This document shows positions 23,278 to 30,050 of a stretch of 32,698 nucleotides of DNA, piece by piece (position 1 is the first letter of the stretch; every line of letters starts with the position of its first letter). Position numbers and translations under genes: made by a program. The DNA comes from Clostridia bacterium. Lineage in GTDB: Bacteria > Bacillota > Clostridia > Christensenellales > Aristaeellaceae. The stretch spans positions 1-32,698 of the forward strand of contig JAFXDB010000130.1 of assembly GCA_017516305.1 (NCBI GenBank), given 5' to 3'. The notes under the pieces are model-generated. The model saw nothing but the letters and a program-made list of their open reading frames with translations, was not told where the DNA came from and did not search any database.

Positions 23278-23823
23278 ATGAAGAACAAGCTGAGCAACAT
23301 CCTGTTTGCGCTGCTGTGCCTGGCGCTGCTGCTGGCCGCAGTGTGCCTGGGCGCTGTGCGCGGCTGGAGCGCCGACCGGGCAGAGGTGATTGCCGCCCTC
23401 ACCCAGGACGGTGAAATGCACACGCAGCTGGAATACCGCGGCATGGACGCCGCGAATCTGGCCGTCGTGGCCGCGCGCCATCTTCCGGCGGACGACGATG
23501 ATCTCATGGCATTGCGCCAGGCGTCCGATACGCTGCTCAGCGGCACCGGGAACGCGGACGCCATCCTCACCGCTGACGCCGCCATCACCCGTATCGCCCT
23601 GCAGTTTGCCCAGGAGCTTCCCCTGCTGCCCTCCATGCAGACCAGCAACCGTGATCAGGCCTATCTCGCCCAGCTGACCAGCTCCCTGGGCAAGCGGGAT
23701 GGGCTCACCCACACCTACCTCCTGCTGGTGGAGGAATTCAACGACGGCCTTTCCGGCTCCCTGACGGGAAAGCTCGCCATGCTGCTGGGCGTCAAGCCCC
23801 TGCCGCTTCCCGAAGAAAACTGA
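23278..23823 (+). CDS. LemA-like membrane-anchored protein (divergent)
   Basis: A 181-residue protein. An N-terminal hydrophobic helix (about 7-27) follows MKNK, so it is a signal anchor with the rest outside the cell. The body is helical. The C-terminal stretch LLLVEEFNDGLSGSLTGKLA followed by MLLGVKPLPLPEE resembles the LemA ending (YN...FP..L.A...GF.P...F), and helices LAVVAARHLP and LMALRQASDTL fit the LemA four-helix layout. Conservation is weak, so this is a divergent member. It is followed 16 nt later by a TPM-domain gene, a frequent partner of LemA. GGGAGG precedes the ATG. Confidence 0.68.
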   Translation: MKNKLSNILFALLCLALLLAAVCLGAVRGWSADRAEVIAALTQDGEMHTQLEYRGMDAANLAVVAARHLPADDDDLMALRQASDTLLSGTGNADAILTADAAITRIALQFAQELPLLPSMQTSNRDQAYLAQLTSSLGKRDGLTHTYLLLVEEFNDGLSGSLTGKLAMLLGVKPLPLPEEN

Positions 23824-23839
23824 CAAGGAGGACGAAAGC

Positions 23840-24637
23840 ATGCTCAAACGGATTCTCTGCGTCATCCTCCTGCTTCTGATGACCACAACCGCCCTGGCGG
23901 AGCCCCGCTATCCTTCGCAGTCCGGCGTTGCTACCGACGGCGCGGCCGTCCTTTCGGCAAAGCTGCTGGAGGATCTGCACACCCTGGACAAGCGTCTGGA
24001 GCGCGCCGACATGCCCCGCATCTATGTCGTGACGGTTGACTTTCTGGACGGCATGGACGTCCAGAGCTATGCCGACGCTCTCTTCCAGCGCTGGAAGCTG
24101 CCGGAGGACGCCATGCTCCTTCTGCTGGCCGTCGGCGAGGAAAGCTGCGCCATTGCCTCCGGACGCAATGTTGACCGGCTCGTTTCCCCCTCTGTTCAGC
24201 AGCAGCTGCTGCCCCCCCACCTGTACGAGCCCTATCTTGCCCAGCGCTATGACGCTGCCGTTGCCGCTTACGTCAGCGCCGTTGTCGCCGAATATAACAA
24301 GGCCTGCGGTACCTCCGTCCGCACGGACGATCTGTTCCGCAGCGTCTCTGCCAGCCTCTTTGACAACTGGGCCAGCACCCAGAGCCATGCATCCTTCTCT
24401 GCCCCGGCGGAGTCCATCCTCACCCGAGAGGACAAGGGCACCGGCTTTTCGCTCCTGAAGGTGCTCCTCGTCGTCGTCCTGCTGGTGCTGCTCTTCGGCA
24501 GCTTCCGCAAGGCAAAGCGCGCCGCGCATCCTTATGCGCCGTCCAGACCTGCCGACAAAGCTGCCGCTGACAAGCCCGTTTACTTCAAGCCCCATGTCAA
24601 AAAGCCCGCCGAGCAGTATTTCAAGCCCCGCAGGTAA
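23840..24637 (+). CDS. TPM-domain (YgcG/Psb32-like) membrane-anchored protein
   Basis: A 265-residue exported protein. A signal peptide (1-20, ending TTTALA) precedes an extracellular TPM domain (about 28-165) with LLEDLHTLDKRLERADMPRI, YVVTVDFLDGMDVQSYADAL, and AMLLLLAVGEESCAIASGRN. A membrane helix follows (about 203-222), then a basic cytoplasmic tail with YFKPHVKKP and a second YFKP at the very end. AAGGAGG lies ahead of the ATG. With the LemA-like gene it forms the common LemA-TPM pair, thought to act at the membrane. Function is undefined. Confidence 0.85.
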   Translation: MLKRILCVILLLLMTTTALAEPRYPSQSGVATDGAAVLSAKLLEDLHTLDKRLERADMPRIYVVTVDFLDGMDVQSYADALFQRWKLPEDAMLLLLAVGEESCAIASGRNVDRLVSPSVQQQLLPPHLYEPYLAQRYDAAVAAYVSAVVAEYNKACGTSVRTDDLFRSVSASLFDNWASTQSHASFSAPAESILTREDKGTGFSLLKVLLVVVLLVLLFGSFRKAKRAAHPYAPSRPADKAAADKPVYFKPHVKKPAEQYFKPRR

Positions 24638-24647
24638 TCAGCCCATT

Positions 24648-24678
24648 GCCCGGCAAGGCCATCGCCTCCCGGGCTTTT
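24648..24678 (+). terminator. Terminator after the TPM gene
   Basis: GCCCGG (24648-24653) pairs with CCGGGC (24669-24674), followed by TTTT. It is short but well placed. Confidence 0.6.
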
Positions 24679-24737
24679 CTGCATTTCCAGCAGGGTTTTC
24701 CGCCTGCCATCCGTTCTGATACATAAGGAGGAAGAAG

Positions 24738-25343
24738 ATGCGCATCATCGGCCTGACCGGCGGCATCGCCTGCGGCAAATCCACCATCAGCCTGACCCTG
24801 CGGGAGCTGGGCGCCGTCATCGTGGACGGAGACGTCCTCTCCCGCGAGCTGACGGCCCCGGGCGGCGCGGCACTGCCAGCCCTGCGCGCCCGCTTTGGCG
24901 ACGGCATATTTACCGGGGAGGGCGAGCTGAACCGCCGCGCCCTGGGACAGCTTGTGTTCACGGACGATGCAGCCCGCGCCGCCCTGGATGACATCATGCA
25001 GCCGCTGCTTCTGGAGCGCATCCGGCAGGCCATCGCCGACGCCAGGAATACATCTGCCTCCATATGCGTACTGGACATGCCCCTCCTGTACGAGAAGGGG
25101 CTGGACGCCCTTTGCGACCGGGTCTGGTGCGCATATGTCCCCCACGAAATGCAGCTGGAGCGCCTCATGGCCCGGGACGGCTTCACCCGTCAGGAGGCCG
25201 AAAGCCGCATCGCCAGCCAGCTTCCCACCTCGGAAAAGGCCGCCCGTGCCGATATTGTGATTGACACAAGCGGCCCGATACAGTACACTAAAGAGTGTGT
25301 TATATCCCTCTACGCCCAGGAAAACGCTTCAGCCCCGTGCTGA
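24738..25343 (+). CDS. coaE: Dephospho-CoA kinase
   Basis: The last enzyme of coenzyme A biosynthesis: it phosphorylates the 3'-hydroxyl of dephospho-CoA with ATP. The 201-residue protein has the P-loop GLTGGIACGKST (5-16), the following VIVDGDVLSREL (normally DAD), CVLDMPLLYEKGL, a lid with LMARDGFTRQEAESRI, and ADIVIDTSG near the end. AAGGAGG lies 8 nt before the ATG. It precedes the transglycosylase gene by 16 nt and probably starts that operon. Confidence 0.95.
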   Translation: MRIIGLTGGIACGKSTISLTLRELGAVIVDGDVLSRELTAPGGAALPALRARFGDGIFTGEGELNRRALGQLVFTDDAARAALDDIMQPLLLERIRQAIADARNTSASICVLDMPLLYEKGLDALCDRVWCAYVPHEMQLERLMARDGFTRQEAESRIASQLPTSEKAARADIVIDTSGPIQYTKECVISLYAQENASAPC

Positions 25344-25359
25344 GCTCCAGGAGGCACCC

Positions 25360-26721
25360 ATGCAGAGCAACTCCCCCGCTCCCGTGCAGCGCAACCGACG
25401 CGCTGGCCGATTATCCCCTGCGGAACCCACAGACGTCACCATACCGCAGAATCCGTCCGCACAGCCGCAGCCCTTACAGGCGCCCCCTGCGCGGCCGTTG
25501 CAGACCGTGCAGCCCGCACAGAACCTACAGCCGCTTTACCCCACTGCCCCCACGCCTGCACAGACGGCAGCGCCATCCGCGCCCGCTCCGATGACCGGTG
25601 CGCCAGCGGCTTCCGCTTATCCCCGCCGAAGCACCGCACCGACACAGCCGTCCGTACAGACCTATCCCCCGCAGACGGCGACATACCAGGCAGCCCCTGC
25701 CCAGTATGCTTATGACCGTCCGCAGGGCGCAGCGCCTGCACCGACATACCGCAGCGCCGCCTATCCCCGGCCTGACGCACAGACGCCGGTTCAGCCGACC
25801 GCCCGGCGCACCGCTGCCGCCCCTGTTCCCACCCAGACACGCAGCGTCCCGGCCGGCAGCCGTCCGCAGGCCGCACCAATGCCCGCCCGTATGCGTCAGG
25901 ATGACCCCGACGCCCGCCGGGCTGCCGTAAAGACCGCCAGGCCCGCGCCTCCCCCGGAGAGAGCGGAAAAGACCTCTGCAAAGCCACGGAAGGACAAGCC
26001 CATCCGCCAAACGACTCCCTCCTGGCTCAAGAGCCTCCTGTCGCTGATGCTGGTGGGCGTACTGGCGCTGGTCGCCGCCACTGCCGTGATGATGGCCACC
26101 CTGAAAACCAAGGCTGACGAGCAGCAGCAGGCCCGGGAGGACATGCTCTACAACTATCACCTGACCGAACAGGCAGACGGCGCCCTGCGCGTCACCTGGC
26201 AGGAGCTCATTGAGCATTATGCTGCCATGTATAACCTGGATCCCGCCTTTGTCACCGCCGTCATCCGCAACGAGAGCAGCTTCCGCACGGACGCCGTTTC
26301 CAGCGTGGGCGCCCGCGGCCTGATGCAGATGATGCCCGACACCGCCGAATGGATCGCCGGCAAGCTGGACGAGCGCTACGACTTCGACCTGCTCTTTGAG
26401 GCCGAAACCGCCATCCGCTACGGCTGCTGGTATCTGGGATACCTGGCCGATCTCTTTGGCGGGGACACCGTGCTGGTCTGCGCAGCCTATCATGCCGGAC
26501 AAGGCGAGGTCCTCGGCTGGCTGGGCGATCCGGCCATCTCCCCCGACGGCGTTACCGTTCCCATCCGGAATATCCCCATTACCAACACCAGAACCTATGC
26601 AGAAAGGGTGACGAAAGCTTATGGCGTCTATGATGCGCTCCTTTATCCCGTCGAACCTGCCCAGGCGCCTGATGTGCCTGGCGCTCTCGGTGCTGCTGCT
26701 GACAGCATGCCTTTGCGCTGA
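25360..26721 (+). CDS. Membrane-anchored lytic transglycosylase (SLT domain) with long Pro/Ala-rich cytoplasmic region
   Basis: A 453-residue protein that cleaves peptidoglycan glycan strands. Residues 1-215 are low-complexity Pro/Ala/Gln/Thr with repeated PAQ/PTAP-type units and no hydrophobic segment, so they should be cytoplasmic. A membrane helix follows (about 223-246), then the extracellular SLT domain with catalytic E305 in VIRNESSFRTDAVSSVGARG, GLMQMMPDTAEW, YHAGQGEVLGWL, and NTRTYAERVTKAYGVY. CCAGGAGG points to the ATG at 25360. The last 33 codons overlap the next gene in another frame by 101 nt, and the final 25 or so residues lie beyond the usual domain end. The SLT call is firm; the role of the N-terminus is unknown. 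Confidence 0.92.
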   Translation: MQSNSPAPVQRNRRAGRLSPAEPTDVTIPQNPSAQPQPLQAPPARPLQTVQPAQNLQPLYPTAPTPAQTAAPSAPAPMTGAPAASAYPRRSTAPTQPSVQTYPPQTATYQAAPAQYAYDRPQGAAPAPTYRSAAYPRPDAQTPVQPTARRTAAAPVPTQTRSVPAGSRPQAAPMPARMRQDDPDARRAAVKTARPAPPPERAEKTSAKPRKDKPIRQTTPSWLKSLLSLMLVGVLALVAATAVMMATLKTKADEQQQAREDMLYNYHLTEQADGALRVTWQELIEHYAAMYNLDPAFVTAVIRNESSFRTDAVSSVGARGLMQMMPDTAEWIAGKLDERYDFDLLFEAETAIRYGCWYLGYLADLFGGDTVLVCAAYHAGQGEVLGWLGDPAISPDGVTVPIRNIPITNTRTYAERVTKAYGVYDALLYPVEPAQAPDVPGALGAAADSMPLR

Positions 26722-28213
26722 GGCCACCACCGTCGAGGATTCCCTGGTCATCGGCATTCAGAGCAGCAAAACCATCCAGCTCTTTCCCCTGGAGCCCGTG
26801 GAGCGGGACATCATGAGCGTCTACGATCTGATCTATGACGGCGTGATGGTCATCAACGACGATTACATCCCCGAGTGCAACCTGGCCGAGAGCTGGAGCG
26901 TTTCGCCCAACGGCAAGTCCTGGACTTTCCGCCTGCGGGAGGATGTTTACTTCTCCGACGGTTCGCAGCTGACGGCCCACGACGTGGTCGCCACCGCCAA
27001 CTGGATTCTGACCAAAGCCAACAGCTCCAGCGGCGACACCGGGTATTATGTCAACCTGAAGTACTTCATCGACACCATCAGCGCCGAGGATGATCACACC
27101 GTTGTTGTCAAGGCGGAGCGCGCCTATTACGGGCTCCTGTACGCCATGACCTTCCCCGTGGTGCCTGCATGGGCGCTGGAAACCCCCAATCCCCCCGGCA
27201 CCGGCGCCTATATGTGCGATTATTTCGTCCCCGGCGTGGGGCTGCGGCTCGTCCCCAATCCCCACTGGTATCTGGGTCAGCCTCAGGTGACCAGCATCAT
27301 TTTTGAAATGTACAATTCCGCCCCCAAGGTTATCGAAGCCTACGAATATAACCGCGTGGACGCCATCTTCACCCGTTCCATCGCCTCGGCACAGTACAAG
27401 GGCGGCAGTACCTCCCTGGCGCTGGATTACCGCACCAATCAGCTGGAATGCCTTCTCATGAACCACTCGGCCTTTCCCCTCAACCGCCAGAGCGTACGCG
27501 AAGCCATCCGCCTCATCATTGATGCGGACAAGATCGCCCGCGACATCTACAACGGCATGGTGGAGCGCACTGATACCCCCTTCATCGCCGGTACCTGGAT
27601 GTACAATGACAATCTGGGCAGCTATTTCCGTACCGACCCGCAGCGGGCCCTGTCGCTTTTAGAGGCCGACGGCTGGTATGACGTGGACGAGGACGGTGTT
27701 CTGGAGCGCATGAATGACGAGGGAGAATACGTCGAGCTGGCCATGAACATTTATGTCTACGAGGAGCCGGATAACGACGTGCGCCTGGAAACCGCCAACT
27801 ACATTTCCGATACCCTCAATGCCTACGGCTTCAAGGTCGAGGTCAAGACGATGACCTTTTCCGATGTGCAGGAGGCACTGAGCGTGGGCAATTTCCACCT
27901 GTGCCTGGCCTCCTACGCCATGGACGTCTGCCCGGACGCCGGTTTTCTGCTGATGCGTACCAACACCGGCAACTACTGCCGCTACCGTTCGGAGGAGATC
28001 ACCGATCTGTGCAGCAAGCTCCGTAAGCAGGTCAACCGTGAGGATTATCAGCAGGTGCTCTTCCAGATCCAGGAGCAATTTGCCAAGGATTGCCCCTTTA
28101 TCTGCCTGTTCTACCGTTCCGGCACCGTGCTGACGCGCCGCATGTACACCACCGTCCGCGACGTGCGCGAGCTGGAGCTGCTCAAGGGCATTGACACCTT
28201 CCGCACCGACTGA
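26621..28213 (+). CDS. ABC-type peptide-binding lipoprotein (SBP_bac_5/DppA-like), orphan
   Basis: A 530-residue extracellular solute-binding lipoprotein. The leader has a basic RR at 15-16 and a lipobox LTAC with the modified cysteine at residue 30. The mature part has the family-5 pattern: DSLVIGIQSSKTIQLFPLEP, YDLIYDGVMVINDDYIPEC, LAESWSVSPNGKSWTFRLRE and DVYFSDGSQLTAHDVV. No ATPase or permease gene accompanies it, so it probably feeds a transporter encoded elsewhere or acts alone. The start at 26621 has AAAGGG 12 nt upstream and lies inside the transglycosylase gene. Later ATGs at 26630 and 26633 would still leave a workable leader. Confidence 0.9.
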   Translation: MASMMRSFIPSNLPRRLMCLALSVLLLTACLCAEATTVEDSLVIGIQSSKTIQLFPLEPVERDIMSVYDLIYDGVMVINDDYIPECNLAESWSVSPNGKSWTFRLREDVYFSDGSQLTAHDVVATANWILTKANSSSGDTGYYVNLKYFIDTISAEDDHTVVVKAERAYYGLLYAMTFPVVPAWALETPNPPGTGAYMCDYFVPGVGLRLVPNPHWYLGQPQVTSIIFEMYNSAPKVIEAYEYNRVDAIFTRSIASAQYKGGSTSLALDYRTNQLECLLMNHSAFPLNRQSVREAIRLIIDADKIARDIYNGMVERTDTPFIAGTWMYNDNLGSYFRTDPQRALSLLEADGWYDVDEDGVLERMNDEGEYVELAMNIYVYEEPDNDVRLETANYISDTLNAYGFKVEVKTMTFSDVQEALSVGNFHLCLASYAMDVCPDAGFLLMRTNTGNYCRYRSEEITDLCSKLRKQVNREDYQQVLFQIQEQFAKDCPFICLFYRSGTVLTRRMYTTVRDVRELELLKGIDTFRTD

Positions 28214-28250
28214 GCTGCCCCGTATCCGCATCACATCTGAGGTTTCACCA

Positions 28251-28814
28251 ATGACGCATATTTACTTCGTCCGCCACGCCGAACCCAACTACCGCAATCA
28301 CAACGACGCTGAGCGCGAGCTGTCCTCCCGCGGGCAGGCAGACTGCGCCCTGGTGACCCATTTCCTGCAGGACAAGGGGATCTGCGCCATGTATTCCAGC
28401 CCCTACCGCCGCGCCGTGGATACCATTCTCCCCTTTGCCGAATCCGTCCGTTTGCCCATCGAGCACGTCCCCGATTTCAGGGAGCGCCGGGTCGATGACG
28501 TCTGGATTGAGGATTTCGACGCGTTCTGCCGCCAGCAGTGGGCCGACTTTGATTTCCGCCTGGCGGGCGGCGAATCCCTCCGGGAGGTGCAAAGGCGAAG
28601 TGTCGCCGCACTGTCGGACATTCTGCAGCGCCATGAGGGGAAAAGCATTGTCATCGGTGGACACGGCACCGCCATCAGCACGGTGCTGAACCACTACGAC
28701 CCGGCCTTCGGGCATGCGCAGTTTGAGGCCATCCGCCGCCTCATGCCATGGATCGTCCGCCTGGATTTTGACGGCGCCCGTTTTCTCGGCTGGGAGAGCT
28801 TCCCGCTCAAATGA
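28251..28814 (+). CDS. Histidine phosphatase family protein
   Basis: A 187-residue phosphohydrolase of the phosphoglycerate-mutase-like superfamily. It starts MTHIYFVRHAEPN with the phospho-accepting H9 and R8, then has the SSPYRRAVDTI arginine motif, and the second histidine in IVIGGHGTAIS. It is a small cytoplasmic member and could act on a sugar phosphate, nucleotide or similar. The ATG at 28251 is chosen because GAGGT at 28239-28243 is upstream; the longer frame has no ribosome site. It lies 37 nt after the lipoprotein gene and is followed by a strong hairpin. Confidence 0.93.
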   Translation: MTHIYFVRHAEPNYRNHNDAERELSSRGQADCALVTHFLQDKGICAMYSSPYRRAVDTILPFAESVRLPIEHVPDFRERRVDDVWIEDFDAFCRQQWADFDFRLAGGESLREVQRRSVAALSDILQRHEGKSIVIGGHGTAISTVLNHYDPAFGHAQFEAIRRLMPWIVRLDFDGARFLGWESFPLK

Positions 28815-28823
28815 ATCTCTGTG

Positions 28824-28854
28824 CACCCCGATGCCATATCATCGGGGTGTATTT
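28824..28854 (+). terminator. Rho-independent terminator after the phosphatase gene
   Basis: CACCCCGATG pairs perfectly with CATCGGGGTG over 10 bp with a 6-nt loop, followed by TATTT. Confidence 0.8.
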
Positions 28855-28884
28855 GCATCTCACCCATCTTTTATTTTCATGTTT

Positions 28885-28896
28885 ATCTATTTAGAT
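28885..28896. promoter_or_regulatory. Palindromic candidate operator for the ArsR-type regulator
   Basis: ATCTATTTAGAT is a perfect 10-of-10 inverted repeat around TT, ending one base before the -35 of the promoter below. Overlapping it, ATTGACAAAATCAT contains the TGA-n5-TCA layout common in ArsR/SmtB operators. Either could be the site of autoregulation. Confidence 0.45.
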
Positions 28897-28897
28897 A

Positions 28898-28926
28898 TTG
28901 ACAAAATCATTTCGCCGCTATATAAT
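28898..28926 (+). promoter_or_regulatory. Perfect consensus promoter of the small protein-ArsR operon
   Basis: TTGACA (28898-28903), a 17-nt spacer and TATAAT (28921-28926), a full match to the sigma-A consensus. Such a strong promoter next to a palindrome suggests it is normally held by a repressor. Confidence 0.85.
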
Positions 28927-29001
28927 ACCATCAGGCGGTGAAGAAGACGTACTTTGCTGCCAGGGCTGTCCGGACAGCCCGCACATCAGGAGGAACAACC
29001 A

Positions 29002-29331
29002 ATGAACGAATTTGTGAACTGGTGCGATGAGCGCACCCGGGAATGCATGACCCGAAAAGCTGCGCTTTCTGCCGACGGGCGGAACGACGAAGCTGCCTTC
29101 ATGCAGATCCGCGCCAATGTATACGGCATTTTCCGTGCCGTACACACTGCGACAAAGGGCGATCTCCCGGCGCTGCTGGGAAAGCTGACGAGCATCCCCG
29201 CCGCCTGGGAGGCAGCCCTGACAGAAGCCGAGCGTCACGGCGATGTACACAGAGCATGCATCGAGCGCATCAAGCTGGAAACCGCCTCTGCCATCCGCCA
29301 CTATGTCAACAACCTCCGGGAGGCGAAGTGA
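29002..29331 (+). CDS. Small helical protein of unknown function, coupled to an ArsR-DUF2087 regulator
   Basis: A 109-residue protein that I do not recognise. It is predicted wholly alpha-helical and soluble, with charged helices such as NEFVNWCDERTRECMTRKAA and EAALTEAERHGDVHRACIER. It has three cysteines (about C8, C15, C84), no signal peptide and no membrane helix. CAGGAGG lies ahead of the ATG at 29002. A single base separates its TGA from the ATG of the regulator, so the two are translationally coupled and transcribed from the consensus promoter at 28898-28926. It may be the regulator's partner or the primary product it controls. Function should not be guessed further. Confidence 0.8.
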   Translation: MNEFVNWCDERTRECMTRKAALSADGRNDEAAFMQIRANVYGIFRAVHTATKGDLPALLGKLTSIPAAWEAALTEAERHGDVHRACIERIKLETASAIRHYVNNLREAK

Positions 29332-29332
29332 C

Positions 29333-29896
29333 ATGAACGAGAATGAAGCGCTGGCACTCTTCAAATGCCTGGCGGACAAATCCCGTCTGCAGATCCTCAA
29401 ATCCCTGGCCAGGGAGGACATGTATGTTGAACGCCTGGCAGAACGGCTGGGGCTGAGCGCGCCGACAATCTCCTTTCATCTGAAGAAACTTTCCGACGCC
29501 GGCGCTGTTCGCAGCTACAAGACCCAGTACTACACCATGTACGCGCTGGAGTCCGCCGTGTTTGCGCGCACGATGCTCTCCCTTCTCCATGAGGAATCCT
29601 CCGAGGCGGAGGTGCAGGCCCAGCGGGATGAAGCCTACCGGCAGAAGGTGCTGCAGGCATTCTTCCAATACGGGAAGCTCAAATCCATCCCCACCCAGAA
29701 AAAGAAGGAGCGCATCGTCCTGGAAGAACTTGCAAAAGCCTTCGAGCCCGGCCGTGATTACACCGAGCGGGAGGTCAACATCATCCTGGCAGATTTCCAC
29801 GATGACTTCTGCACCCTGCGCCGCGACATGATCGGCGAGGGGCTGATGACCCGTGAGCATCAGGTCTACCGCCTCACAGAAGGCTCCGGCTGCTGA
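29333..29896 (+). CDS. ArsR-family regulator fused to DUF2087
   Basis: A 187-residue two-domain protein. The N-terminal winged helix (about 4-78) has LFKCLADKSRLQILKSLA and the recognition region LSAPTISFHLKKLSDAGAV. The C-terminal DUF2087 domain (about 115-183) has KKKERIVLEELAKAFEPGR, YTEREVNIILADFHDDFCTL, RRDMIGEGLMTRE and HQVYRL. Cysteines typical of metal-sensing ArsR proteins are sparse in the HTH (one in LFKCLA), so it may sense something else. Its ATG follows the upstream stop by 1 nt. Autoregulation through the palindrome at 28885 is plausible. A terminator follows. Confidence 0.9.
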   Translation: MNENEALALFKCLADKSRLQILKSLAREDMYVERLAERLGLSAPTISFHLKKLSDAGAVRSYKTQYYTMYALESAVFARTMLSLLHEESSEAEVQAQRDEAYRQKVLQAFFQYGKLKSIPTQKKKERIVLEELAKAFEPGRDYTEREVNIILADFHDDFCTLRRDMIGEGLMTREHQVYRLTEGSGC

Positions 29897-29901
29897 CCCT
29901 T

Positions 29902-29930
29902 CGGGCTCCTCCTCCGGGAGGGGCCCGTTT
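29902..29930 (+). terminator. Terminator after the ArsR-DUF2087 gene
   Basis: CGGGCTCCTCC pairs with GGGAGGGGCCCG-type sequence around a TCC loop, giving a GC-rich stem of about 11 bp, followed by TTTA. Confidence 0.65.
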
Positions 29931-29988
29931 ATATTCGCTCTATTGCCATTCGTTATGTTCAAATATCGAAGGTTTTGTTTCGTTCCCC

Positions 29989-30017
29989 TTGCATTCAACC
30001 CCGGAAGCTGATAAAAT
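29989..30017 (+). promoter_or_regulatory. Predicted MATE gene promoter
   Basis: TTGCAT (29989-29994), a 17-nt spacer and TAAAAT (30012-30017), about 34 nt before the start codon. Confidence 0.65.
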
Positions 30018-30050
30018 GTAGGATGGAGCAACACAAGAAGGAGCATTGCC

